Part shown: positions 17,378-26,076 of the stretch, piece by piece
Numbering within the stretch: the first letter of the stretch is position 1
How the letters are laid out: each line of letters begins with the position of its first letter
The notes under the pieces: model-generated
The model's database searches: none
Told to the model about the DNA's origin: nothing
What the model saw: only the letters and a program-made list of their open reading frames with translations
Assembly: GCA_017303805.1 (NCBI GenBank)
Contig: JAFLBQ010000008.1
Coordinates: 212,602 to 276,601, forward strand
Source: Cytophagales bacterium
GTDB taxonomy: Bacteria; Bacteroidota; Bacteroidia; Cytophagales; Cyclobacteriaceae
DNA: 64,000 bases
Direction of reading: 5' to 3'
Position numbers and translations under genes: made by a program

Positions 17378-20300
17378 ATGAGTGAAGAAATACTCAAGGC
17401 GTTAACCCAACTTTTTGCCATTATAACCAAGCAAGATGGTGGAGTTTCTGAAAACGAGCGTCAATTTGTAATCGATTTTTTTCAACAAGAATTGGAGAAG
17501 GCTGCCATTAGCGGCTACCTGCAACTTTACGATGAAATTTCCGGCTACAATGTGCAACAAGCACCCCATGTGGACGATACCAGCCACAAACTCACCTCGG
17601 TAAAAGATTCGATTAAAACGCTGGCCATCTGTAAAAAGATTAACAAAACCCTGGCCCAAAAACAGAAGGTAATTGTTTTAGTAAAAATCCTGGAGTTGGT
17701 TGGTTCCGATAAAAGCTTTACTCCCCAACGCATGGAAATTGTAAATACCGTCTCAACGGTATTTAACATTTTACCCGAAGAATATAAGCTGATAGAAAAT
17801 TTTGCTATTGCCGACTCAACCGACAACCTGAACTTCTCTAATGTGCTGGTTGCCAGCGAAGGCACCCGGTCGTTGCCTTTGCAAAAACACATTCATGCCC
17901 ACGTGCAGGGCCACCTTGTTTTTGTGCGGGTAAACAGCGTGGGCATGTACTTTGCAAAATACATGGGCGCGGATGCCAACATCTTAAATGGTTTTACCAT
18001 GAAACCCGGAAGAGTGTATCTCTTTTCGCATGGCAGTACCATTAAAACCCCTGATGGAAGTGCCCTTTATTACAGCGACCTGGTAGCTGCCTTTAATGAA
18101 GAATACCAGGCTACCAAACTCTCGTTTATTGCCACCATTGATGAATACAAGTTTGCCAATGGCACTGTGGGCATTCGCGACATTAAAATAGCAGAAGGCC
18201 CCGGCAAGCTGGTAGGAATAATGGGAGCCAGCGGGGCCGGCAAAACCACGTTACTCAACTTGCTGGCCGGCTTAGAGAAGCCCGGCAAAGGCAAAATAAA
18301 AATTAATGGTTTCGACATCCACAGCGAAAAGCAAAACCTGGAAGGTGTTATCGGCTATGTTTCGCAAGATGATTTACTAATTGAAGAACTAACCGTATAT
18401 CAAAACCTGTACTACAACGCCAAGCTCTGCTTTGCCAATCTCTCGGAAACCGAACTTGAATTTCGGGTTATGAAAGTATTGGAAGATTTGGGACTGGAAC
18501 AACGCAAAGATTTAAAAGTGGGCAGCGTGTTGGATAAGAAAATAAGTGGCGGCCAGCGCAAACGCTTAAACATAGCACTGGAACTCATGCGCCAGCCTGC
18601 CATTCTGTTTTTAGATGAGCCCACTTCCGGGCTTTCTTCGCGCGATTCAGAAAATGTAATTGACCTCTTAAAAGAGTTATCGCTTAAAGGCAAACTCATT
18701 TTTGTTGTTATCCACCAGCCCTCGTCCGACATCTACAAAATGTTTGATAAGATGTTGATTATGGACACGGGCGGCTACCCAGCATTTTATGGAAACCCCG
18801 TGGAGGCCGTGTCGTACTTTAAAAAAGCCACCCACCAGGTAGATAGCAACCGCGGCCAATGTGAAGTGTGCGGGAACGTAAACCCCGAACAGATCTTTAA
18901 CATCATCGAAGCAAAAGTTGTTGACGAATACGGGCAACCTACCCAAAAGCGAAAAATTACTCCCGGCCAATGGTTCGAAATGTTCGTTCAGTCGTTCCGG
19001 CCCAATCGCATCGAAGAGGTAAGAGAACTGCCACCCCGCAACTTGCATATCCCTTCAAAGTTGAAACAAGCCTGGATATTCGCCACCCGCGATTTGCTGG
19101 CGAAAATCAGTAACCGCCAATATTTGCTTATTAACCTGTTGGAGGCACCCGTATTGGCCTTGCTGCTGGCATTTGTAATTCGCTACCGCAGCGCACCCGA
19201 TGGCTCGCAGTATGTATTTCGGTATAACGAAAATTTTCCGGCCTTTATGCTGATGGCCATTATTGTGGCGTTGTTTATGGGACTAACCGTTAGTGCCGAA
19301 GAAATTATAAGAGACCGTAAAATTTTAAAGCGTGAATCGTTTCTGAATTTAAGTTGGAGCAGTTACTTGTTCTCAAAACTTGGCATTCTGTTTCTGCTCT
19401 CGGCCATTCAAACACTTAGCTTTATTGCCATTGGCAACTGGATTTTAGAAATCCACGACATGACGTGGGCTTTCTGGCTGGTTCTGTTTACAACTTCGTG
19501 CTTTGCTAATGTGATTGGTCTCAATATCTCCTCTGCATTCAACTCGGCTGTTACTGTGTATGTTTTAATCCCGCTTTTACTTATTCCACAAATGATTTTA
19601 AGCGGGGTGTTGTTTGACTTTGATAAACTTAACCATCTACTAAGCAACAAAGGCAAAGTTCCGTTGGTTGCCGACCTGATGGCCTCGCGGTGGGCCTACG
19701 AAGCAATGGCGGTGTACCAATTTAAAAACAATGAATATGAACAACCCTACTTTGAATTCGAGCTGGCCGAATCAAGAGCCGACTTTAAGGCAGCCTACCT
19801 TGCCGATGAGTTGCATGCGCGCAACCAACAACTGATCGATTGGGTGCATGCGCCCGAAAGTACCAGCCAAAGCAACCTAATCACTCATAAAAACATAATT
19901 TACTTTACCCTGCTCAACGAACCTTTTCAGGAAGGATTAGAAAACCTTGATCTGAAAACCGCATTTCTTACCGAAGGCTACACCCTCGAAACGGGTAAAA
20001 CACTTGAAGCATACTTGGCGCGCTATAAAAAATATTACCAGCAACAATACAACAAAAATGCAGAGCGGATTGAGAAGCTAATGAACTTCTATGAGCAGCA
20101 GGGGTACCACATTCAGGATGAGAAAAATAAATATTATAATGAGAGCCTGGCAGATCTGGTGCGCAACGTAAAAACCCCGGAGCGGATCTTGGAATACAAC
20201 GGCCGGTTGGTTCAAACTATTGATCCCATTTTTCAAGCACCTAACCTGCACTCTCCTTTTGCCTACCGGGCCCCGTTCTTCATTGCAACAAAAAACCTGC

Positions 20301-20443
20301 TGGGCTACGAAATTGCAACCTACTTCTTTAACCTGTTGATTATTTGGCTGCTTACCACGGCTTTTTTAATTATACTCTACTTTGAGTGGCTGCGCAAGTT
20401 TGTAAAACTGTTTAGCAGGGTAAATCTTACATGGAAGAAATGA
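17378..20443 (+). CDS. ABCG-like ABC transporter with N-terminal TerB-like domain
   Basis: The 1021-residue single-chain half-transporter has three parts. Residues 1-150 are helical and resemble TerB (ITKQDGGVSENERQFVIDFF). Residues 180-265 form an all-beta region that could be FHA-like. The ATPase has Walker A at 283-290 (GASGAGKT), the signature ISGGQRKRLNIA and Walker B FLDEPTSGLSS. From about residue 560 comes an ABC-2 membrane domain. A charged insert of about 200 residues separates the fifth and last membrane helices. The NBD-TMD order is that of the ABCG (white/eye pigment) group. A CGNVNPEQIFNI linker follows the ATPase and contains a CxxC pair. The substrate is unknown. Confidence 0.88.
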   Translation: MSEEILKALTQLFAIITKQDGGVSENERQFVIDFFQQELEKAAISGYLQLYDEISGYNVQQAPHVDDTSHKLTSVKDSIKTLAICKKINKTLAQKQKVIVLVKILELVGSDKSFTPQRMEIVNTVSTVFNILPEEYKLIENFAIADSTDNLNFSNVLVASEGTRSLPLQKHIHAHVQGHLVFVRVNSVGMYFAKYMGADANILNGFTMKPGRVYLFSHGSTIKTPDGSALYYSDLVAAFNEEYQATKLSFIATIDEYKFANGTVGIRDIKIAEGPGKLVGIMGASGAGKTTLLNLLAGLEKPGKGKIKINGFDIHSEKQNLEGVIGYVSQDDLLIEELTVYQNLYYNAKLCFANLSETELEFRVMKVLEDLGLEQRKDLKVGSVLDKKISGGQRKRLNIALELMRQPAILFLDEPTSGLSSRDSENVIDLLKELSLKGKLIFVVIHQPSSDIYKMFDKMLIMDTGGYPAFYGNPVEAVSYFKKATHQVDSNRGQCEVCGNVNPEQIFNIIEAKVVDEYGQPTQKRKITPGQWFEMFVQSFRPNRIEEVRELPPRNLHIPSKLKQAWIFATRDLLAKISNRQYLLINLLEAPVLALLLAFVIRYRSAPDGSQYVFRYNENFPAFMLMAIIVALFMGLTVSAEEIIRDRKILKRESFLNLSWSSYLFSKLGILFLLSAIQTLSFIAIGNWILEIHDMTWAFWLVLFTTSCFANVIGLNISSAFNSAVTVYVLIPLLLIPQMILSGVLFDFDKLNHLLSNKGKVPLVADLMASRWAYEAMAVYQFKNNEYEQPYFEFELAESRADFKAAYLADELHARNQQLIDWVHAPESTSQSNLITHKNIIYFTLLNEPFQEGLENLDLKTAFLTEGYTLETGKTLEAYLARYKKYYQQQYNKNAERIEKLMNFYEQQGYHIQDEKNKYYNESLADLVRNVKTPERILEYNGRLVQTIDPIFQAPNLHSPFAYRAPFFIATKNLLGYEIATYFFNLLIIWLLTTAFLIILYFEWLRKFVKLFSRVNLTWKK

Positions 20444-20457
20444 TCTGAATTTTGGTA

Positions 20458-20488
20458 TTTGCCGGGCCGGGGCAAAGGCTTATTTTTG
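20458..20488 (+). promoter_or_regulatory. Predicted promoter of the 20505 lipoprotein operon
   Basis: TTTG (20458-20461), a 19-base spacer and TATTTTTG (20481-20488) together match the full Bacteroidota consensus TTTG-N19-TAnnTTTG. The ATG follows 16 bases later. This is the best complete promoter in the window. Confidence 0.7.
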
Positions 20489-20504
20489 TACTAACCTCTA
20501 CTTT

Positions 20505-21398
20505 ATGAGATCATTATTAACTCTTTGGGCGCTGGTTGTTTTAATCAGTTGTTCCTCTAAAAAACCTGATAGCGAGGCCTTTCTGAAAACTCTCGAAAAC
20601 CCAGAAACTGCGACACCTGGTGTTGATGAAGAGGTGGTGAATGCTATCCTCGAGCAAATCCCGAGTCCGTTGGAGATTTCGGTACTTCTCAAGCAATCGG
20701 GCTCGCGCTACAATTCCGAAATGCTCAACTCATCGCACAACCTGCCGCGCTACAACAGCAATTATAAAAAGGCATTAAACCTGGGTGTGTACGGAACCGA
20801 CCTCGGTTATACCAATATCTTTGGGCGTAACCAGGACGGACTCAAGTACATCTCCGCTATTAAATCATTGGCCGATGAGTTAAATATTGGTCAGTTCTTT
20901 GATGTGCAAACCATTGGCCGGTTGGCCGCCAACAGCAAAAACCTGGATTCGTTGCTGCTTATCACTACCATGAATTTTAATCACATCAATCACTACCTGC
21001 AATCGCAAAGCCGCGATAACCTGAGCGTGCTGTTACTAACCGGTGGCTGGATAGAAGCCATGCAGATTACCTGCCAGACGGCCGCTAGAAACCCCGGCAA
21101 TAAACAGCTACAGGAGAAAATTGGCGAACAAAAAATTATTCTCGAGCAGATTTTACTTTTGTTCTCATTTTATGAAACCGATGCCAACATGGCAACCCTT
21201 AAAGCAGACCTCAATCAGCTTAAATTGGCTTACGATAAAGTGGAAATAAGTTATACCTATAAAGAATCTACCATGCAGATTGTGGATGGCGTGGCCGTAA
21301 TTAAGGATAACAGTACTACCAACATTAATATTAAACCCGAAAACGTAGAGGAGATCAGCAAGATTACCAACACCATTCGGGAGAAAATAACCAGTTAA
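20505..21398 (+). CDS. Unknown lipoprotein
   Basis: The 297-residue protein begins with a lipoprotein signal (MRSLLTLWALVVLISC). I do not recognise the family. The mature chain is predicted mostly helical, with an early segment on Ser/Asn/Tyr-rich loops (RYNSNYKKALNLGVYGTDLGY) and a C-terminal stretch of mixed beta residues (KVEISYTYKESTMQIVDG). A conserved-looking TGGWIEAMQITC lies near residue 185. A good promoter precedes it, and a small secreted protein follows after 14 bases, so the two probably form an operon closed by the terminator at 21865-21898. Confidence 0.75.
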   Translation: MRSLLTLWALVVLISCSSKKPDSEAFLKTLENPETATPGVDEEVVNAILEQIPSPLEISVLLKQSGSRYNSEMLNSSHNLPRYNSNYKKALNLGVYGTDLGYTNIFGRNQDGLKYISAIKSLADELNIGQFFDVQTIGRLAANSKNLDSLLLITTMNFNHINHYLQSQSRDNLSVLLLTGGWIEAMQITCQTAARNPGNKQLQEKIGEQKIILEQILLLFSFYETDANMATLKADLNQLKLAYDKVEISYTYKESTMQIVDGVAVIKDNSTTNINIKPENVEEISKITNTIREKITS

Positions 21399-21412
21399 CA
21401 CCCCTCCTTTCT

Positions 21413-21835
21413 ATGAAAAAAATAGTATTACCGATTTTATGTCTGGCTTTTTTAGGAATGGCGCCCGTACCCTTTCAGGATTGTAACTCAGAAAGCCTGG
21501 CTACCTCGTGCATACCAAAGTTAGCCAACGGCTTTAACTTTTTAAAAAGCTATAAAGTGGACGGACTGGCAAAAGATAAGGTAGAATACAGCTATGTATT
21601 TACACAAGGCACCCAATACATGATTAACCTGTGTGCCAATGGCAATCCGCCCGATGGAATTGTGGTAGCCATTTTTGACAAAGAACGCAACAAAGTTGCC
21701 AGCAGCAAAATTAATGGCCAGGCCGCAGCGGCCATTGCCTATTCGTGCAATGCTACCGGCATCTATTACATTCAATATACATTCGATGAACCCTCGGCCC
21801 ATTGCGGTGGCAGCGCCCTGGGCTTTAAGCGATAA
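21413..21835 (+). CDS. Unknown small secreted protein
   Basis: The 140-residue protein starts with a signal peptide (MKKIVLPILCLAFLGMAPVPF). The mature chain has five Cys residues (DCNSESLATSC, LCANG, YSCNATG, SAHCGG), four of which could form disulfides in the periplasm. Its pattern YVFTQGTQYMINLC, VVAIFDKERNKVASS, ATGIYYIQYTF recalls the jelly-roll layout of pre-peptidase C-terminal (PPC) domains, although the match is only structural in feel. It follows the upstream lipoprotein by 14 bases and ends just before a strong terminator. Confidence 0.72.
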   Translation: MKKIVLPILCLAFLGMAPVPFQDCNSESLATSCIPKLANGFNFLKSYKVDGLAKDKVEYSYVFTQGTQYMINLCANGNPPDGIVVAIFDKERNKVASSKINGQAAAAIAYSCNATGIYYIQYTFDEPSAHCGGSALGFKR

Positions 21836-21864
21836 CAATTTTTGTACTTAACCCTAACCTGAAA

Positions 21865-21898
21865 GCGGCTATTTAAAAGTAGCCGCCTTTTTTTTTTT
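21865..21898 (+). terminator. Rho-independent terminator
   Basis: GCGGCTA (21865-21871) pairs perfectly with TAGCCGC (21880-21886) across an eight-base loop. After one C comes a run of eleven T. It closes the 20505-21835 operon. The last T is part of the TTG start proposed for the next gene. Confidence 0.9.
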
Positions 21899-22559
21899 GA
21901 CTACAAATCGTGTTGTTTCATTTAATTACAAAGCCCGCTATGCCTGCCTGGGCACTCTTTCCCCACAAACCAAAAATATTGTGTTTGCGTTGCATGGCTA
22001 CGGACAACTTGCTCCGTACTTCCTAAAAAAGTTTCAGCCTGTTTGTAACGATCACACATACCTCGTAGCTCCAGAAGGGCTCTCACATTTCTATTTAGAA
22101 GATGTAACCAGCCGCTCGCAAACAGGCAACACAAAGGTTGGCGCCAGTTGGATGACCCGCGAAAACCGCCTGATGGATATTGAGAACTACCTTTCTTATC
22201 TGCACACTGTTTATCACACGGAAGTGCCGACCGGGTACAATGGTAAAGTAACTTTGCTGGGGTTCTCGCAAGGTGCCGCTACTGCTTCGCGGTGGGTATG
22301 TGCCGGTGCGCACGCCCATCAACTAATTTTATGGGCAGGGGTATTCCCACCCGATTTAAACTTGCAAGATGCCTCCACAACCCTTGCCAGAACCGAAGTA
22401 AAATTTGTGTATGGCACTAAAGATCCGTTTGTAACCGAAGCCCGCCTGCACGAAGTGGAACACCTATTTGCCAAATTAAATCTTAGTCCGGATCGGATTA
22501 CGTTTGAAGGCGGGCATGAATTACATACCGGTACGCTCACCCAACTTTTAGCGGTTTAA
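21897..22559 (+). CDS. Phospholipase/carboxylesterase family alpha/beta hydrolase
   Basis: The protein has about 220 residues, the normal size for this family. The nucleophile elbow is GFSQGAA (Ser in the middle), with an oxyanion strand at ALHGYGQLA, a probable Asp in YGTKDPFV and the His in GGHEL near the C-terminus. The family hydrolyses carboxyl esters or lysophospholipids in the cytoplasm. No ATG lies upstream of the HGYG motif, and the only start is TTG at 21897, inside the T-run of the preceding terminator. It meets the convergent 22562 gene with two bases between stops. Confidence 0.85.
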   Translation: MTTNRVVSFNYKARYACLGTLSPQTKNIVFALHGYGQLAPYFLKKFQPVCNDHTYLVAPEGLSHFYLEDVTSRSQTGNTKVGASWMTRENRLMDIENYLSYLHTVYHTEVPTGYNGKVTLLGFSQGAATASRWVCAGAHAHQLILWAGVFPPDLNLQDASTTLARTEVKFVYGTKDPFVTEARLHEVEHLFAKLNLSPDRITFEGGHELHTGTLTQLLAV

Positions 22560-22561
22560 AC

Positions 22562-23413
22562 TCAAACCCCTAAATCACCTCCGTCCGAAATTTCAATAAG
22601 CAGTAACTTAACTTCTTCTGCTTTGGCGTGTTCGCCCATCTTTTCGAACGACATAATAAGATTGCGCAATGCCCTGCGCACAATTTCAATATTGGTGCAG
22701 GCTTCAAAAAATGATTGCTGCGGCACCAGGTGCAACTCATGAATATAATTTTCAATGTCCTGGCGCGAAAAAATCAAACCCCGGTTAAAGGCATTAATAT
22801 AAAACTGTTGCGCATCGTCTTTATACGTAAGTATAAAGAGGTTGGGCAGGTTAACACCTTGTATTGGCATCTTTAATTTTTGAGCTACCAACATATAGAT
22901 TACGCACAATGTAATGGGGTTTCCTTTGCGCGTTTCCAACACGATGTTAATCATCGAATTGCCGGGCGAATGAAAATTTTTAGTGTTGGCGCCAAACCGA
23001 AGTTTGTTGAAGATAACGCTGTTTAGAATTTTCACCTGATCCAGCGCGTGCAATTCGGGGTTAAATTCCAGCCACACTTCCTGGTACACCTGTTCAATTT
23101 CTTGCCGCAGTTTATCCAGTTCAATATCGGGGTATTGGTACGTAGCCACAATCCACATACCCATTAACAAATCCGGATTAGGGCCACGGTACCAGGCCAG
23201 CAGCCGTTCTTTCACCAACTCATACTGCAGCGTATGAATCAATTCTTCAATGCGCCCTTGCACATCGGGGTTCAGGTTACTCTCCCACTCTTTCTCTAAA
23301 AACGGAATGGCCTGTGTGCCTAACGATAGTATTTTTTCCTGCACATGATCTGCAATTTGCTTGTCCTCGTCATCGAGCAGTGAAACCAGCGCTTTTAACT
23401 CATTCTCCGTCAT
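22562..23413 (-). CDS. SirB1/transglutaminase-like core protein
   Basis: The protein has 283 residues from the ATG at 23413; a GTG two codons upstream is possible. An N-terminal HEAT-like helical part (residues 1-90) precedes a Transglut_core2 region with NSVIFNKLRFG, GNPITLCVIYMLVAQKL, LPNLFILTY and INAFNRG, in the order seen in SirB1-type proteins. The family is named after the SirB1 regulator of Salmonella, but its role is unclear, and it often lies beside lipopolysaccharide or peptide-chain genes. The tail looks like TPR repeats. Nothing here fixes a function. Confidence 0.82.
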   Translation of the reverse strand: MTENELKALVSLLDDEDKQIADHVQEKILSLGTQAIPFLEKEWESNLNPDVQGRIEELIHTLQYELVKERLLAWYRGPNPDLLMGMWIVATYQYPDIELDKLRQEIEQVYQEVWLEFNPELHALDQVKILNSVIFNKLRFGANTKNFHSPGNSMINIVLETRKGNPITLCVIYMLVAQKLKMPIQGVNLPNLFILTYKDDAQQFYINAFNRGLIFSRQDIENYIHELHLVPQQSFFEACTNIEIVRRALRNLIMSFEKMGEHAKAEEVKLLLIEISDGGDLGV

Positions 23414-23469
23414 CGGCACAAGATTATTAAAAAATTGAATAGCCTGAGCGCAATCTCTAAAAAAGTGAA

Positions 23470-25095
23470 TCAGGTTTGAATAACCCCTACATTAAACTTT
23501 TCGATGGGTGCATGGTTGGCGGCTGCGATGCCAGCCGCAATAACCTGGCGGGTTTGCAGCGGATCGATAACACCATCTACCCACAAGCGTGCTGCCGCAT
23601 AGTACGGGCTTAGTTGCTCGTTATACCGGGCCGTTATTTCCTGCAACAATTGGCTCTCCTCTTCTTTGGTAATGGTTTTGCCTTTGGCTTTTAGCGCGCT
23701 TACGCGGATTTGAAGCAAGGTTTTGGCCGCTGAGTTGCCACTCATAACTGCAATCTGTGCGGTTGGCCATGCATAAATCAGGCGTGGGTCGTAGGCCTTA
23801 CCACACATGGCGTAGTTACCCGCCCCATACGAGTTGCCCACAATAAAGGTAAACTTAGGCACTGTAGAGTTAGCCATGGCATTAACCATTTTGGCACCAT
23901 CTTTAATAATGCCGCCATGCTCGGCTTTGCTACCCACCATAAAGCCACTCACATCTTGTAAAAAAATCAACGGTATCTTGCGCTGGTTGCAGTTCATAAT
24001 AAAGCGGGCTGCCTTGTCGGCAGCATCTGAATAGATTACTCCACCCATTTGCATTTCGCCTTTTTTTGTTTTTACCACCTTGCGCTGGTTGGCTACAATG
24101 CCCACCGCCCAACCTTCTACCCGCGCAAACCCACAGAGTATGGTTTTTCCATAGAGACTTTTATACTCCTCAAAAACCGAATCGTCAACCAATCGCTTAA
24201 TAATCTCCAGCGTATCGTATGGTTTGGCCCGGTCTGCCGGAAGCAATCCATAAATTTCATCGGCCTTTTCTTTGGGCGGTGCCGGCCGCACACGATCAAA
24301 TCCGGCAACGGTGGCACTGCCCAGCTTATCGAATAAACTCTTTATGTAGTCAAGGCAGGCCTGGTCGTTGGGAAATTTATTATCGGTTACACCCGAGATT
24401 TCGCAGTGTGTAGTAGCACCACCCAAGGTTTCATTGTCAATGTCTTCGCCAATGGCTGCCTTAACCAAATACGAACCGGCCAGAAAAATAGAGCCGGTTT
24501 TATCTACAATCATGGCCTCATCGCTCATAATAGGCAAGTAAGCACCACCGGCTACGCAACTACCCATAATAGCTGCTATCTGCACAATACCAAGAGCCGA
24601 CATTTTTGCATTGTTACGAAACTGACGGCCAAAATGCTCCTTGTCGGGAAAGATTTCGTCTTGCATGGGCAGAAACACCCCGGCACTATCCACCAGGTAA
24701 ACAATAGGCAACCGGTTCTCGAGTGCAATCTCCTGTGCGCGCAAATTCTTTTTTGCGGTAATCGGAAACCACGCCCCGGCTTTAACGGTGGCATCGTTGG
24801 CTACAATTACACATTGCCGGCCTTTAATAAAACCGAGGCCAGCCACCACGCCCCCCGAGGGGCAACCGCCTTGCTCGGCATACATGCCCTCACCGGCAAA
24901 CAACCCCACTTCTAAAAATTCAGAATCTTTATCAATCAGGTAACTGATTCGTTCGCGGGCTGTTAGTTTTCCCTTTTCGTGTTGCTCCGCGATTTTCTTT
25001 TCGCCCCCGCCTTGTTGCACCTTGGCGGCTTTAAGCTTTAGCTGGCTGCAGAGTTGCTTTAACTGATCTTCGTTTTTATTGAATTCCAGATCCAT
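23470..25095 (-). CDS. Acyl-CoA carboxylase carboxyltransferase (beta) subunit, methylcrotonyl-CoA-like
   Basis: The 541-residue protein is a full-length biotin-dependent carboxyltransferase: KLTARERISYLID near the N-terminus, GGVVAGLGFIKGR, SCVAGGAYLPIMSDE in the first crotonase half, and FMVGSKAEHGGIIKDGAKMV and GNSYGAGNYAMCGKAYDP in the second. The EHGGII and GAGNYAMCG segments resemble methylcrotonyl-CoA carboxylase (leucine catabolism) more than propionyl-CoA carboxylase. The biotin carboxylase partner is not in the window. It begins nine bases after the MlaD stop, so it looks like the third gene of an amidase-mlaD transcript, an odd functional mix. Confidence 0.9.
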   Translation of the reverse strand: MDLEFNKNEDQLKQLCSQLKLKAAKVQQGGGEKKIAEQHEKGKLTARERISYLIDKDSEFLEVGLFAGEGMYAEQGGCPSGGVVAGLGFIKGRQCVIVANDATVKAGAWFPITAKKNLRAQEIALENRLPIVYLVDSAGVFLPMQDEIFPDKEHFGRQFRNNAKMSALGIVQIAAIMGSCVAGGAYLPIMSDEAMIVDKTGSIFLAGSYLVKAAIGEDIDNETLGGATTHCEISGVTDNKFPNDQACLDYIKSLFDKLGSATVAGFDRVRPAPPKEKADEIYGLLPADRAKPYDTLEIIKRLVDDSVFEEYKSLYGKTILCGFARVEGWAVGIVANQRKVVKTKKGEMQMGGVIYSDAADKAARFIMNCNQRKIPLIFLQDVSGFMVGSKAEHGGIIKDGAKMVNAMANSTVPKFTFIVGNSYGAGNYAMCGKAYDPRLIYAWPTAQIAVMSGNSAAKTLLQIRVSALKAKGKTITKEEESQLLQEITARYNEQLSPYYAAARLWVDGVIDPLQTRQVIAAGIAAANHAPIEKFNVGVIQT

Positions 25096-25104
25096 GCCGG
25101 TGCG

Positions 25105-26076
25105 CTAGGGTTTTTGCTTTGCTTTCTCTTCTTCCTCCTTGCGTCTGTCGCGTTCTATCTTGCTTTTGCTTTTTCCCAGGGGCGCAAGAAAATGTTTCGG
25201 GTTGGTATCAAAGTGCTCTACCAAAATATCCAGGTTACGCAACAGGCCGTTCAGGTTTACATACAGCGAATCCTCGTTAATCATTTTACCCAGCGTGCCG
25301 TTGCCGTTTTTAATTTTATCGATGGTTTCGTTCAACTTGATCACGGTGTTTTTGGCTTCAGTTACCGTTTTGTTTAATTCCAGGTGTTTCAACGAATCAG
25401 AAAAAGTTTTAAAGTTGGCCAGGGTAGGTTTCAATTCGTTCAACGTGCCATTCAGATTTTCGGCTACTTGTTTAAAGCTTGCCGATAAGTCTTCTACTTT
25501 ACCGTTGGCGGTAACCAGCGTTTTGTTGAGCAGATCGGGAGTTGTTTGCAATTTGGCAAAGATGGACTCCAGTTGTTGCGAGTTTTTGGTAAGGTTATCA
25601 AGAATTACATTGAATTTGCGCAGGGTGGTTCCGAGGTTATCGGCCACGGGCGATGCGGTTTCGGAAATCAAATCGAACATGCCTTTGGCTACTTCTGCCT
25701 GCAAGGTATCCTTTGGCTTAAGTACCCGGGTTATTTTACCAATTGAAAGCAGAATAGACTTGCCGCCTAAAAAATCGCTGTTGAGGATGGCTTTGGTAGA
25801 ATCGCCAAGGGTAATATTCGAGTCGATGTTAAGTTCTACCAATACTTTGTTTTGCCGTTGCTGCATAATACTTATGCGGCTTACGCGCCCAACGGCAAAT
25901 CCATTTACCAACACCGGGTTAGAAACCGCTAATTGGTCGATGTTATCGTACACCACAAAGTACTGATTGGTGGTGGAGAAAAAATCAATGCCTTTTAAGA
26001 AATTGAATCCGTAATACAACAGTACCAACGCAATAGTGGCAAACAAACCCACCTTAAACTCTTTATTCTTAACCAT
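25105..26076 (-). CDS. MlaD/MCE-domain lipid-transport protein
   Basis: The 323-residue protein has one N-terminal membrane helix (VGLFATIALVLLYYGFNF), then an MCE domain (residues 40-120) with NQLAVSNPVLVNGF-like spacing and GRVSRI. After it comes a long helical stretch of KLN/DL repeats that could form the MlaD-type tunnel or a coiled coil, ending in a very charged Lys/Glu tail. MlaD subunits bind phospholipid in the periplasm for Mla-type retrograde transport between outer and inner membrane. Its start overlaps the amidase stop by one base (TAATG), as in many Bacteroidota genomes. Confidence 0.9.
   Translation of the reverse strand: MVKNKEFKVGLFATIALVLLYYGFNFLKGIDFFSTTNQYFVVYDNIDQLAVSNPVLVNGFAVGRVSRISIMQQRQNKVLVELNIDSNITLGDSTKAILNSDFLGGKSILLSIGKITRVLKPKDTLQAEVAKGMFDLISETASPVADNLGTTLRKFNVILDNLTKNSQQLESIFAKLQTTPDLLNKTLVTANGKVEDLSASFKQVAENLNGTLNELKPTLANFKTFSDSLKHLELNKTVTEAKNTVIKLNETIDKIKNGNGTLGKMINEDSLYVNLNGLLRNLDILVEHFDTNPKHFLAPLGKSKSKIERDRRKEEEEKAKQKP

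Noticed and set aside
24406-24915. 169-codon plus-strand frame within the carboxyltransferase gene
   Set aside because: Antisense shadow of a fully conserved carboxyltransferase frame; the protein has no domain or start context.
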